This document shows, one piece after another, positions 17,324-26,192 of a stretch of 58,111 bases of DNA. Origin of the DNA: Bacillota bacterium (GTDB lineage Bacteria > Bacillota > Sulfobacillia > JAIMAT01); contig JASBVS010000010.1 in assembly GCA_029960955.1 (NCBI GenBank), positions 1 through 58,111 on the forward strand, in the 5' to 3' direction. A program made the position numbers and the translations under genes. How positions within the stretch are numbered: the stretch's first letter is position 1; every line of letters begins with the position of its first letter. A model generated the notes under the pieces. That model searched no databases and had not been told where the DNA came from. It saw only the letters and a program-made list of their open reading frames with translations.

Positions 17324-18478
17324 TCAGGGGAGCCCCAGCGCCTTCCTGGCGGGACCGCCCAGGTGGTACGTGCCGGAGGCGTCGCGGCGGATCCAGCCGG
17401 CCAGCTCGAGGCGGAGCAGGAGGGCGCTGCCGGTGCTGACGCCCACCCCGGCCGCCTCGCAGAGGCCACTCAGCGCGCGCGACTCCGCGGCCACCACCTC
17501 CAGCATCCGCCGCTCCGCGCGGGGCAGGTTGGCCAGCGCCCGCGCCAGCGCGGCCGCCTCCTCCGCCGCGGAGGCCCGGTTCCACCTCGTCTCCAGCTGG
17601 AGTGCCGCCAGGACGTCCTCCGCGTCCAGCACGATGCGCGCCCCGCCGTCGCGCAGCAGCCGGTTGCTGCCCAGCGACTCGGGCCGCGTGGGGTCGCCGG
17701 GGAAGGCGAGCACCGTCCGCTCCAGCTCCAGGGCCGCCCGCACCGTGAGGAGGGCGCCGCTCTCCGCGGGCGCCTCGACGACCACGGTGGCCCAGCCCAG
17801 GGCGGCGATCAGGCGGTTCCGCCAGCGGAAATCGTGCTTGCGCGGCTCGTGGCCGGGCGGGAACTCGCTCAGCAGGCCCCCGCTCTCCCGCACCCGGCGG
17901 AGGAGCGCGGGACCGCCGTGCTGGTAGCGGCCGCCCGGTCCGGTTGCGAGGACGCCCCAGGTCGGCGCGCCGCCCGCCAGCGCGCCCTCGTGGCAGGCGG
18001 CGTCGATGCCGGCCGCGAGACCGCTGACCACACCCACGCCCGCCGCCGCCAGGCTCTCCGCGACGCGCCGGGCCAGGCGCCGGCCGGAGTCGGTGGCGCG
18101 ACGCGTCCCCACCATGGCCAGCACCGGCTCCTCCTTCTGCGGCAACCGCCCCGCCGCCCAGAGGAGGAGGGGCGGCAGCTCCACGTGGAGGAGCGCGTCG
18201 GGGTAGTCGACCGCCTTCCGGAGGATGGGCCGGAAACCGTGGCGCGCCGCCTGCTCGAGCATGCGCCGGCCGAGGTCCGGCCGCCAGGCGGCCGCCAGCT
18301 CCGCGCTCTCCGCCGGCCCCAGCCCCACCTCCCGGGCGATGCCGGCGGCGCCGAGCTCCCAGCCCGCCTCCGCCGAGCCGACCTGCTTCAGGAGCCGGTC
18401 CAGGCGCACCGGGCCGAGGCCGGGCAGCGCGGTCAACGCGGCTGTCGCCTCCAGTTCAGCTTCCCGCGTCACGCTCAT
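17324..18478 (-). CDS. dprA: DNA-processing protein DprA
   Basis: Single-strand DNA-binding RecA loader used in natural transformation. The product is 384 residues from ATG 18478 ([20 protein letters not shown]); the frame runs further upstream, across the tatA start on the other strand, but that part has no similarity. It has an N-terminal SAM-like region, the Rossmann-type core ([88 protein letters not shown]) and a C-terminal winged helix. There is no strong ribosome site at this ATG, so the start is less sure than the family. Confidence 0.95.
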   Translation of the reverse strand: MSVTREAELEATAALTALPGLGPVRLDRLLKQVGSAEAGWELGAAGIAREVGLGPAESAELAAAWRPDLGRRMLEQAARHGFRPILRKAVDYPDALLHVELPPLLLWAAGRLPQKEEPVLAMVGTRRATDSGRRLARRVAESLAAAGVGVVSGLAAGIDAACHEGALAGGAPTWGVLATGPGGRYQHGGPALLRRVRESGGLLSEFPPGHEPRKHDFRWRNRLIAALGWATVVVEAPAESGALLTVRAALELERTVLAFPGDPTRPESLGSNRLLRDGGARIVLDAEDVLAALQLETRWNRASAAEEAAALARALANLPRAERRMLEVVAAESRALSGLCEAAGVGVSTGSALLLRLELAGWIRRDASGTYHLGGPARKALGLP

Positions 18479-18601
18479 CACCGTATTCCAGATTCTTCCT
18501 CTTGCCGGTCCCTTCCTCCCGGCGCGGGGACGCAGGAAGAGCGCAGAGCCCGGCTGTTCGACCCGGCCCCGCTCCGCTATGCTGGCCGTGGAGGCGATCG
18601 T

Positions 18602-18814
18602 GTGGGTCGCATCGGCCCGACCGAGCTGCTCATCATCCTGCTGATCGTCGTTCTCCTCTTCGGGGCGCGCCGGCTGCCCGAGATCGCGCACGCCATCGGG
18701 CGAAGCGGCCGGGAGTTCCGCAAGGGGCTGGAAGGATCCGGAGAGGGCGAGCGGGCGGCGGGGGGCGACGCGGAGCCGGAATCGCCGCCTGGCGACGGAT
18801 CGGCGCGGAAATAG
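18602..18814 (+). CDS. tatA: Twin-arginine translocase subunit TatA/TatE
   Basis: Pore-forming Tat subunit for export of folded proteins. The 70-residue product has a short N-terminal membrane helix (PTELLIILLIVVLLFGA), the hinge and amphipathic helix (RRLPEIAHAIGRSGREFRKG) and an acidic tail. I use the GTG at 18602, seven bases after GGAGG. It is transcribed divergently from dprA. No tatC is visible in this window. Confidence 0.92.
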   Translation: MGRIGPTELLIILLIVVLLFGARRLPEIAHAIGRSGREFRKGLEGSGEGERAAGGDAEPESPPGDGSARK

Positions 18815-18881
18815 CCTTCGGATCCACGCTTTTCTTCCTGGCGTCAGGCTGAATGTGTTGTTTTCGTCATTTCATCGCCTA

Positions 18882-18908
18882 CTTTTCGCCTTACGAAGCA
18901 TGCGAAAG
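18882..18908. promoter_or_regulatory. AT-richer inverted repeat upstream of the FNR gene
   Basis: Between tatA and the reductase gene an unusually AT-rich patch (about 18850-18908) holds TTTCGC (18884-18889) and GCGAAA (18902-18907) as an inverted repeat with a 12-base spacer. It could be an operator for the downstream gene. No regulator can be named from the sequence. Confidence 0.3.
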
Positions 18909-19024
18909 CCCGGCGCCGCCAGGTATGCTGAGGGCAGGACCATTACGGCGCGAGCCGCTTCTCGACGGGGGGAGCGGGCGGTCGCGGTCCGCGCGGTTCG
19001 CGCCGCTCGGGAGGAAGCAGCCGG

Positions 19025-20074
19025 ATGAACGGAACCGACAACCGCCAGGAAGACCCCTCCGCCGGCCAGCTCTTCGACACCGCCATCATCGGCGGGGGGC
19101 CGACGGGGCTCTTCGCCATGTTCTACGCGGGCATGCGCCAGATGCGCACGCTCCTGGTGGAGAGCCAGCCCTTCCTGGGCGGGCAGCTGACCGCCCTCTA
19201 CCCCGAGAAGGAGATCTACGACGTCGCCGGCTTTCCCCGGGTGCAGGCCGCCGAGCTGGTGGAGAACCTGGTGGAACAGGCTCGCGCGGGCAATCCGGAC
19301 GCCGTCCTCCGCCTGGCCGAGCGCGTGACGGGCCTGGCGGCGGGCGAGGAGGAGGCGCCCGGACGGCCGCTCTGGACGCTTCACACGGACCAGGGCCAGT
19401 ACCTCACCCGTTCCGTCCTCATCTGTGCCGGCATCGGCGCCTTCTCGCCCAAGCGCATGGACCAGCCGGGCGTGCGCGAGCTCGAGGGGCGCGGCATCGA
19501 GTACACCGTCCGCAACAAGGAAGCCTACCGCGGGAAGCGCGTGCTGGTGGTGGGCGGCGGCGACAGCGCGGTCGACTTCGCCCTGATGCTCGCCCCGGTC
19601 GCCGCCCGCGTCACCCTCATCCACCGCCGCGGCGAGTTCCGGGCGCAGGAGGAGAGCGTGCAGCGGCTCCGCCAGAGCGGCACCGAGATCCGCCTCTTCC
19701 ACGAGCTGCGGCGCGTCGAGGGCGAGAACCGCGTCACCGGCGCCGTCATCTACGACAACCGCACCCAGGAGGAGAGCCGTCTCGACCTCGACGCGGTGGT
19801 CATCGGCACCGGCTTCGCCGCCAACCTCGGCCCCATCCGCGACTGGGGCGTCGAGCTGGAGGGCAACCAGATCCGCGTCAACTCGCGCGGCGAGACCAAC
19901 CTGCCGGGCATCTACGCCGCCGGCGACATCTGCACCTATCCCGGCAAGCTGCGCCTGATCGCCACCGGCTTCGGCGAGGCGGCCACGGCCGTCAACAACG
20001 CCAAGGCCTACCTCGAACCGGGCACGGCGGCCTTCCCGGGCCACTCCAGCGAGAAGGTGGTCAAGGCGCGCTGA
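19025..20074 (+). CDS. Ferredoxin--NADP+ reductase, type 2 (YumC-like)
   Basis: Thioredoxin reductase-like flavoprotein that transfers electrons between NADPH and ferredoxin. The 349-residue product has the FAD-binding motif IIGGGPTGLFAMFYAGMR, the segment LYPEKEIYDVAGFPRVQAAE typical of this group, the NADPH-binding motif VVGGGDSAVDFALMLAP, and the C-terminal GIYAAGDICTYPGKLRLIAT followed by GFGEAATAVNNAKAYL. The CxxC redox pair of thioredoxin reductase is missing (CAGIGAFSP at that place), which separates it from TrxB. The ATG follows GGGAGGAAG. It is convergent with acn. Confidence 0.93.
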   Translation: MNGTDNRQEDPSAGQLFDTAIIGGGPTGLFAMFYAGMRQMRTLLVESQPFLGGQLTALYPEKEIYDVAGFPRVQAAELVENLVEQARAGNPDAVLRLAERVTGLAAGEEEAPGRPLWTLHTDQGQYLTRSVLICAGIGAFSPKRMDQPGVRELEGRGIEYTVRNKEAYRGKRVLVVGGGDSAVDFALMLAPVAARVTLIHRRGEFRAQEESVQRLRQSGTEIRLFHELRRVEGENRVTGAVIYDNRTQEESRLDLDAVVIGTGFAANLGPIRDWGVELEGNQIRVNSRGETNLPGIYAAGDICTYPGKLRLIATGFGEAATAVNNAKAYLEPGTAAFPGHSSEKVVKAR

Positions 20075-20099
20075 GCGCCGCCCGCTCCGCCCCACGCCG

Positions 20100-20127
20100 G
20101 GAAGCCGCCCCCGCGGGGGCGGCTTCC
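20100..20127 (+). terminator. Intrinsic terminator-like hairpin between FNR and acn genes
   Basis: Perfect 13-bp stem GGAAGCCGCCCCC / GGGGGCGGCTTCC with a two-base centre, followed on the plus strand by TTCGTCGTCTTC. It lies between convergent genes and could end transcription in both directions. The T-tract is interrupted. Confidence 0.65.
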
Positions 20128-20157
20128 TTCGTCGTCTTCGGCCTCTTCGGCCGCGGC

Positions 20158-22458
20158 CTACGCGGCCCGCCCGGCGATCAGGTTGAGCGCCGAGCCCGCC
20201 CGGAACCACTCGATCTGCTCCTCGCTGAGCGAGTGCCGGACGCGGATCGTCTCCTCGCCTCCGTCCTCGTGGCGGAGGCGGACCGTCAGCTCCCTCCCCG
20301 GCGCCAGTCCGGCCAGGCCCAGGATGCTGATCCGGTCGGTCTCGCGCACCTTCTCGTAGTCGGCGGGGTCGGCGAAGGTGAGCGGCAGGATCCCCTGCTT
20401 CTTCAGGTTCGTCTCGTGGATGCGCGCGAAGCTGCGCGCGATCACCGCCGCCGCGCCCAGGTAGCGGGGCGACATGGCCGCGTGCTCGCGGCTCGAACCC
20501 TCGCCGTAGTTCTCGTCGCCCACCACGACCCAGCGGACGCCCCGCGCCTTGTAGTCGCGGGCCACCTGGGCCACCGGCAGGCCGCGCTCCCCGGTGAAGA
20601 CGTCGAGCGTCTTGCCGGTCTCGCCCGTGAAGGCGTTGACGGCGCCCAGGAACATGTTGTCGCTGATCCGGTCCAGATGCCCCCGGTAGCGGAGCCACGG
20701 CCCGGCCGGCGAGATGTGGTCGGTGGTGCACTTCCCCTTCACCTTGAGGAGGAGCGGCAGGTCGACGAAGTCCCGCCCGTCCCAGGGGGCGAACGGCTCC
20801 AGCAGCTGCAGCCGCTCGCTCCGGGGGTCGACGCGGAGCTCGATGCCCTTCCTTTCGGCCGGCGGCGGCAGGAAGCCGCTCTCGCCGCCGGCGTAGCCGG
20901 CCGCGGGCACCTCCGGCGCCGGCGCCGGCGGCTCCAGGCGGAAGCGCGTTCCGTCCGGCGCCTCCAGCTCGTCCGTCAGCGGGTCGAAGTCGAGCCGCCC
21001 GGCCAGCGCAAAGGCGACCACCATCTCCGGCGAGGCGATGAAGGCCAGCGTCTCCCGGCTGCCGTCGTTCCGCCCCGGGAAGTTCCGGTTGAAGGAGGTG
21101 ACGATGGAGTTGCGCCCGAGCCGCGCGGCCTCCCCGGCGCTCCCGCCGCCCGCCTGCTCCCGCCGCCACTGCCCGATGCAGGGCCCGCAGGCGTTGGCCA
21201 GGACCGTCGCCCCGATGGCCTGGAAGGCGGCCAGCTGGCCGTCCCGCTCGATGGTGGCGCGGATCTGCTCCGAACCCGGCGTCACCAGGAAGGGGACCCG
21301 CGCCTTCAACCCGCGCGCGGCCGCCTGCCGCGCCACCTCGGCGGCGCGGCTCAGGTCCTCGTAGGAGGAGTTGGTGCAGCTGCCGATCAGCGCCGCCGAC
21401 AGCTCCGCCGGGTAGCCCTCGCGGTGGACCGCCTCGCCCAGCTCCGAGATCGTCCGCGCCAGATCCGGCGTGTGCGGCCCGACCACGTGCGGCTCGAGCG
21501 TGGAGAGGTCGATCTCGATCACCTGGTCGAAGAACTCCTGCGGCCTCTCCTCCACCTCCGGGTCGGCCGCCAGCAGGTGCCGGTGGCGCTCGGCCAGCTC
21601 GGCCAGCGCCTGGCGACCGGTGGCGCGCAGGTAGACCGCCATCCGCTCGTCGAAGGGGAAGACCGAGGTGGTCGCGCCCAGCTCGGCCCCCATGTTGGTG
21701 ATGGTCGCCTTGCCCGTGGCGCTGATGGAGCGGGTGCCGGGCCCGAAGTACTCGACGATGCGGTTGGTACCGCCCTTGACGGTCAGGATGCCCAGAAGCT
21801 TGAGGATGACGTCCTTCGGCGCCGCCCAGCCGCGGAGCCGGCCGGTCAGGCGGACGCCGATGCGCTTCGGGTAGAGGACTTCCCAGGGCAGGCCGGCCAT
21901 CACGTCGACCGCGTCCGCGCCGCCGACGCCGACGGCCAGCATGCCGAGCCCGCCGGCGTTGGGCGTGTGCGAGTCGGTGCCGATCATCATGCCGCCGGGA
22001 AAGGCGTAGTGCTCCAGGATCACCTGGTGGATGATGCCCGCCCCGGGCTCCCAGAAGCCGAGGCCGTACTTCTGCGCCGCCGACTTCAGGAAGTCGTAGA
22101 CCTCGCGGTTGGAGACCAGCGCCTGGTTCAGATCCTGCTCCGCTCCGGCGAAGGCCTGGATCAGGTGGTCGCAGTGGACGGTGGTGGGGACGGCCGCCTC
22201 GTCCCGGCCCGCGTGGGCAAACTGCAGGAGCGCCATCTGCGCCGTCGCGTCCTGCATCGCCACCCGGTCCGGGCGGAGCGCGAGGTAGCTCTCCCCCGGC
22301 CGCAGCTCCTGGTGCTCGGGGTCGTCCAGGTGGCCCAGCAGAAGCTTCTCCGCCAGGCTGAGCGGCCGGCCGAGGCGCCTGCGCACGACGGCGAGCCGGG
22401 CCTCCATCTCTTCGTAGACACGGGCGACGAACTCGGGTGTGGAGTCGATCGTGGGCAA
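20158..22458 (-). CDS. acn: Aconitate hydratase
   Basis: TCA-cycle enzyme converting citrate to isocitrate through cis-aconitate with a [4Fe-4S] cluster. The cluster ligands are visible in [12 protein letters not shown] and [11 protein letters not shown], with the substrate-site stretches [20 protein letters not shown] and [15 protein letters not shown]. At 766 residues it matches the mitochondrial-type aconitase rather than the roughly 900-residue IRP/AcnA type. I place the start at TTG 22458 ([20 protein letters not shown]), eight bases after GGAGGGAGG; an in-frame ATG at 22545 overlaps the predicted -10 box and is excluded. Confidence 0.95.
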   Translation of the reverse strand: MPTIDSTPEFVARVYEEMEARLAVVRRRLGRPLSLAEKLLLGHLDDPEHQELRPGESYLALRPDRVAMQDATAQMALLQFAHAGRDEAAVPTTVHCDHLIQAFAGAEQDLNQALVSNREVYDFLKSAAQKYGLGFWEPGAGIIHQVILEHYAFPGGMMIGTDSHTPNAGGLGMLAVGVGGADAVDVMAGLPWEVLYPKRIGVRLTGRLRGWAAPKDVILKLLGILTVKGGTNRIVEYFGPGTRSISATGKATITNMGAELGATTSVFPFDERMAVYLRATGRQALAELAERHRHLLAADPEVEERPQEFFDQVIEIDLSTLEPHVVGPHTPDLARTISELGEAVHREGYPAELSAALIGSCTNSSYEDLSRAAEVARQAAARGLKARVPFLVTPGSEQIRATIERDGQLAAFQAIGATVLANACGPCIGQWRREQAGGGSAGEAARLGRNSIVTSFNRNFPGRNDGSRETLAFIASPEMVVAFALAGRLDFDPLTDELEAPDGTRFRLEPPAPAPEVPAAGYAGGESGFLPPPAERKGIELRVDPRSERLQLLEPFAPWDGRDFVDLPLLLKVKGKCTTDHISPAGPWLRYRGHLDRISDNMFLGAVNAFTGETGKTLDVFTGERGLPVAQVARDYKARGVRWVVVGDENYGEGSSREHAAMSPRYLGAAAVIARSFARIHETNLKKQGILPLTFADPADYEKVRETDRISILGLAGLAPGRELTVRLRHEDGGEETIRVRHSLSEEQIEWFRAGSALNLIAGRAA

Positions 22459-22543
22459 CGCGTGCGCCTCCCTCCGCGCCGGCGGGGCGCGCGCCCGGCG
22501 GTGCGGGGCGCTGCCGCCGACGCTCGCAACGGAACCGGACTTC

Positions 22544-22549
22544 ATTATA
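22544..22549 (-). promoter_or_regulatory. -10 element of the acn promoter
   Basis: Perfect TATAAT on the minus strand, in a very GC-rich region, about 80 bases upstream of the TTG start. No convincing -35 is present, so an activator or an alternative recognition element may be needed. Confidence 0.6.
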
Positions 22550-22701
22550 CTCGCCCGCCGGCCGGCCCCGGGGCGCGGGCGGCGGCCGCCAGCGCGGCGG
22601 CGACGGCCGCGCAGGATCTCGCGCGGGGCTGGCGTAGCCCTGATCCTGTCGCCTCCTTCGCGGGGCGGATTTCACATGACGCTGTCAGGGAGGCTGGCCC
22701 G

Positions 22702-23139
22702 ATGGGGATGCAGAGGGCGTCGGCGCCGCCGCAACCGGAGAACGGCTGCTTCGCCTGCGGCACGGAGAACCCGCACGGCCTGCACCTGCGCGTGCAGCGG
22801 AGCGCCGACGGCTGGGAGGAGGCGCGCTTCACGCCGGAGCCCTGGCACGCCGGCTGGCCGGGCATCGTCCACGGCGGCCTGGTCTGCACGCTGATGGACG
22901 AGGTGATGGCCTACGTCGCCTACCACGACGGCGAGCCGGCCGTCACCGCGCGCATGAGCATCGAGTACCGGCACCCGGTCCGCGTGGGCGAGCCGGTGAC
23001 CGTCCGCGCCCGGCGCGTCGGCGGGCGGCGCCAGCTGATCGAGACGGAGGCGGAGATCCGCGACGCCTCGGGGACGTTGCTGGCCAGCGCCCGCGCGACG
23101 CTCTGGCGCCTGGAGGGAGGACGGCCCCCCGAGGCCTGA
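22702..23139 (+). CDS. PaaI-family hotdog thioesterase
   Basis: Small acyl-CoA thioesterase-like protein of 145 residues. It has the N-terminal CFACGTENPHGLHLRVQR signature common in this group and the hotdog-helix motif HGGLVCTLMDEVMAYVAY, then SIEYRHPVRVGEPVTVRAR. The substrate cannot be predicted. The ATG lies after a GGGAGG site with 8-base spacing. It is divergent from acn and convergent with rocA. Confidence 0.85.
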   Translation: MGMQRASAPPQPENGCFACGTENPHGLHLRVQRSADGWEEARFTPEPWHAGWPGIVHGGLVCTLMDEVMAYVAYHDGEPAVTARMSIEYRHPVRVGEPVTVRARRVGGRRQLIETEAEIRDASGTLLASARATLWRLEGGRPPEA

Positions 23140-23155
23140 GCAGGTCCGGGGAAGC

Positions 23156-23185
23156 GAAGGGGCGGCGCCCGCAGGCCGCCCCTTC
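23156..23185. terminator. Bidirectional hairpin between thioesterase and rocA
   Basis: Perfect 11-bp inverted repeat GAAGGGGCGGC (23156-23166) / GCCGCCCCTTC (23175-23185) between two convergent genes. It lacks a clean T-tract on either strand, so termination is plausible but not certain. Confidence 0.5.
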
Positions 23186-23213
23186 CCCGCCCGGGAGGCC
23201 GGGAGGGCGCCGC

Positions 23214-24761
23214 TCAGAGCTTCTCCGAGACCGACTTGGCCTGCATGAAGAGGAGCAGGTAGTCGTGGCTGCCCGTCTTGGAGTCGGTGCCGGACATGTT
23301 GAAGCCCCCGAAGGGGTGGACGCCCACCAGCGCGCCGGTCGACTTCCTGTTGAAGTAGAGGTTGCCGACGTGGAACTCGCGCCGCGCCCTCTCCAGCCGC
23401 TCGCGGTTCCGGCTGTAGACGCTGCCGGTCAGGCCGTAGACCGTGCCGTTGGCGATCTCCAGCGCGTGGTCGAAGTCGCGGGCGCGGATGACCGCCAGCA
23501 CCGGGCCGAAGATCTCTTCCTGCGCGATGCGGGCGTCGGGCGGCACGTCGGCGAAGACGGTGGGTTCGATGAACCAGCCCTCGCCCGGGATGGCGCGGCC
23601 TCCGGCCACGAGCCGCCCCTCCGAACGTCCGATGTCGATGTACTGGAGGATCTTCTTGTACTGGCCCTCGTCCACCACGGGACCCATGAAGGTCTCGGGG
23701 TCGTCGGGCCGGCCCACCCGGATCGCCTTGGCCGCCGCCACCAGCTTCTCCAGCAGCGTGTCGTAGACGGGCTCCAGAGCGATCACCCGCGAGGCGGCGG
23801 AGCACTTCTGTCCCTGGAAGCCGAAGGCGGAGGTGATGATCCCGTTGACCGCGTCGTCGAGGTCGGCCGTCTCGTCGACGATGATGGCGTCCTTGCCGCC
23901 CATCTCCGCCACCACCCGCTTGATCCAGCGCTGGCCGGGACGGACCTTGGCCGCCTCCTCGTTGATGTGGAGGCCCACCTCCATCGAGCCGGTGAAGCTG
24001 ACGAAGCGGATGCGCGGGTGCTGGACCAGGTAGTCGCCCACCTCGCCGCCGGGACCGGGCAGGAAGTTGATCACACCGTCGGGGATCCCCGCCTCCATCA
24101 TCACTTCCATGAACTTGGCGGCGATCACGGGCGTGGCCGAAGCCGGCTTGAGGATGACGGTGTTGCCCGCGACCACGGCCGAGCTGGTCATGCCGGTCAG
24201 GATGGCCAGCGGGAAGTTCCAGGGCGGGACGATCAGGCCGACGCCCAGCGGTATGTAGTAGTTCTCGTTGTCCTCGCCCGGGATCCGGGTCAGCTCCTGC
24301 GGCTGGGCGAGGCGGACCATCTCCCGCCCGTAGTACTCGAGGAAGTCGATGGCCTCGGCCACGTCCGCGTCGGCCTCGCTCCAGCTCTTCCCGGCCTCGT
24401 AGACCTCCCAGGCGTCCAGCTCCAGCTTGCGGCGCCGCATGATGGCCGCCGCCTTCCAGAGCACGCGCGCGCGGGCGGTGGGCTCCCAGTACGGCCAGGT
24501 GCGGAAGGCCTCCTCGGCCGCCGCCAGCGCCTGGTCGGCCTCGGCGCGCCCCGCGCGCGCGACGAGTCCCACCACCTGGTCGGGGTGGCCCGGGCTGGTG
24601 GAACGGATCTCCGCCTGGGTGCGGACCGGGCGGCCCCCGATGATCAGGTCGTACCGCCGGCCGAACTCCGAGCGGACCTGTGCCAGCGCTTGCTCCATCG
24701 CCTCCCGCCTGGCGGGATCGCGGAAGTCGGTGAGCGGTTCGTTGGCAAAGGGCGGCAGCAT
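23214..24761 (-). CDS. rocA: L-glutamate gamma-semialdehyde (1-pyrroline-5-carboxylate) dehydrogenase
   Basis: Oxidises glutamate semialdehyde to glutamate with NAD+, the last step of proline and arginine breakdown. The 515-residue length equals Bacillus RocA, and the N-terminal [11 protein letters not shown] and the KRRK-like/[19 protein letters not shown] segments match it. Active-site elements are [10 protein letters not shown], the [11 protein letters not shown] cofactor loop, the general-base Glu in [11 protein letters not shown], the catalytic Cys in [14 protein letters not shown] and [11 protein letters not shown]. No proline dehydrogenase gene is adjacent. The ATG lies close (3 bases) to GGAGG, with another G-rich site slightly upstream. 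Confidence 0.95.
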   Translation of the reverse strand: MLPPFANEPLTDFRDPARREAMEQALAQVRSEFGRRYDLIIGGRPVRTQAEIRSTSPGHPDQVVGLVARAGRAEADQALAAAEEAFRTWPYWEPTARARVLWKAAAIMRRRKLELDAWEVYEAGKSWSEADADVAEAIDFLEYYGREMVRLAQPQELTRIPGEDNENYYIPLGVGLIVPPWNFPLAILTGMTSSAVVAGNTVILKPASATPVIAAKFMEVMMEAGIPDGVINFLPGPGGEVGDYLVQHPRIRFVSFTGSMEVGLHINEEAAKVRPGQRWIKRVVAEMGGKDAIIVDETADLDDAVNGIITSAFGFQGQKCSAASRVIALEPVYDTLLEKLVAAAKAIRVGRPDDPETFMGPVVDEGQYKKILQYIDIGRSEGRLVAGGRAIPGEGWFIEPTVFADVPPDARIAQEEIFGPVLAVIRARDFDHALEIANGTVYGLTGSVYSRNRERLERARREFHVGNLYFNRKSTGALVGVHPFGGFNMSGTDSKTGSHDYLLLFMQAKSVSEKL

Positions 24762-24900
24762 CTTCCTCCATCCCCCCTCGAGCTTGGGAACCCGCCGGGC
24801 TCCCGGGCGAACGACGGCCTGTCGACTCGTCCCGGCACCATCTTACCCGCTCCCCGGCGCCGCCAAGCGATCCGCGCTCGGTGATCGCGGCGGGGCCGTG

Positions 24901-24906
24901 TACAAT
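24901..24906 (+). promoter_or_regulatory. Possible -10 element for the beta-propeller lipoprotein gene
   Basis: TACAAT preceded by TG lies 35 bases upstream of the ATG. No good -35 was found at 16-18 bases. On the opposite strand this intergenic region also shows TAAGAT near 24841, possibly serving rocA. Confidence 0.4.
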
Positions 24907-24941
24907 ATCGTCCACCGTCGATCCTCGGGGGAGGGAGCCCG

Positions 24942-26192
24942 ATGCGGTACCGGTGGCCGAGGGGGAAGCTCGCGCGCGGGCGCCGGGCGCTCCTTCGCCG
25001 GGCCTGGCTCGGACTCGCCGTCCTCTTCCTCGGCGCGGCCACCGCCTGCGCCGGGCCGGCGGCGCCCGCCTCCTCCGGCCGGGGGACCGCAGCCGCGCAG
25101 CCGGCTGCCAAGGCCGCCACCCCCTCCGGCGGAAGCCCGAGCGCGAGCCGCTCCTCCGCGCGGCCGGCAGGCTCCGTCACCGGCGCACCGGCCCGGCCGG
25201 CCCCGTCCGCCTCCGCTCCGCTGGCGGGAGGCGCCCTCCTGATCGCCGACCGCTACAATCACCGCCTCCTCCTGGTCGACGAGAAGCGGCGCATCCTCTG
25301 GTCCTACCGCCTCCCCGCGGCCTGGGCCGGGAGCCAGGCGGCCGACGGCCCGGACGACGCCTTCTTCACCCCGGGCTACGCGACCATCATCACCAACGCG
25401 GAAGACCACCACGTGATCGTGGAGATCGATCCGGAAACCGGCCGCGTGCTCTGGCACTACGGCCACCCGGGGGTTGCCGGCTCCGCGCCCGGATACCTCA
25501 ACGGCCCCGACGACGCCTACCGCCTCAGCCCCGCGGAGGCGCGCCTGGCCGGGGTGCCGGCGGGCACCACCACGGTGGCCGACATCCGCAACTGCCGCAT
25601 CCTCTTCGTCGCCCCCGACGGCCGTGTGGTCCGGCAGTACGGCACGACCGGCGCCTGCCTGCACCGGCCGCCCCGCTACCTCGCCAGCCCCAACGGAGAC
25701 ACGCCGCTGCCGGACGGCGGCATGCTGGTGACGGAGATCGGCGGCTCCCACGTGCTCCGCCTCTCGCCGCAGGGCAAGGTGCTCTGGGACCTGAAGCTGC
25801 CCGGCCTCGTCTACCCCTCCGACGCCCAGCTGCTGCCCGACGGCAGCATCCTGGTGGCCGGCTACACCGACCCGGGGCAGGTGCTGCAGGTGACGCCGGC
25901 GGGAAAGGTGCTCTGGCGTTACGCGCCGGCTTCTGGAAGCGGGCGCCTGCGCCAGCCTTCGCTGGCCATCCGCCTGCCCAACGGCTTCGTCGCGGTCAAC
26001 GACGACGCCAACCATCGCGTCGTGGTGATCGACCCGCGCAGCAACCGGATCGTCTGGCAGTTCGGGCAGACGGGCGTGCCCGGAAACGACGCCACCCACC
26101 TGAACGTACCCGACGGCATGAACTGGGTCCCGGCCTCGGTGGCGACCCGGCTCGCCGCCTCCGGGCAGGCGGCCTCCGGGCAGGGCCGTTGA
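24942..26192 (+). CDS. Exported beta-propeller (NHL/PQQ-like) protein, probable lipoprotein
   Basis: The 416-residue product starts with a basic N-terminus and a hydrophobic signal (about residues 19-36, AWLGLAVLFLGAATACAG) with Cys at a plausible lipoprotein site. A low-complexity Ala/Ser/Pro linker follows to about residue 98, then repeated blades with the pattern 'NHRLLLVDEKRRILWSYRLP', 'DHHVIVEIDPETGRVLWHYG', 'SHVLRLSPQGKVLWDLKLPG' and 'NHRVVVIDPRSNRIVWQFGQ'. Such propellers bind ligands or partner proteins outside the cell; the function here is unknown. The ATG has a GGGGGAGGGA site. Its last 274 bases overlap, antisense, the end of the SpoIIP fusion gene. Confidence 0.85.
   Translation: MRYRWPRGKLARGRRALLRRAWLGLAVLFLGAATACAGPAAPASSGRGTAAAQPAAKAATPSGGSPSASRSSARPAGSVTGAPARPAPSASAPLAGGALLIADRYNHRLLLVDEKRRILWSYRLPAAWAGSQAADGPDDAFFTPGYATIITNAEDHHVIVEIDPETGRVLWHYGHPGVAGSAPGYLNGPDDAYRLSPAEARLAGVPAGTTTVADIRNCRILFVAPDGRVVRQYGTTGACLHRPPRYLASPNGDTPLPDGGMLVTEIGGSHVLRLSPQGKVLWDLKLPGLVYPSDAQLLPDGSILVAGYTDPGQVLQVTPAGKVLWRYAPASGSGRLRQPSLAIRLPNGFVAVNDDANHRVVVIDPRSNRIVWQFGQTGVPGNDATHLNVPDGMNWVPASVATRLAASGQAASGQGR

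Noticed and set aside
18479-18691. N-terminal extension of DprA by 71 residues
   Set aside because: The extension is charged low-complexity sequence antisense to tatA, with no family similarity, and tatA is a clear gene.
22459-22545. ATG at 22545 as start of aconitase
   Set aside because: It overlaps a perfect TATAAT on the same strand and has no ribosome site, whereas TTG 22458 has GGAGGGAGG at ideal spacing and fits the family N-terminus.
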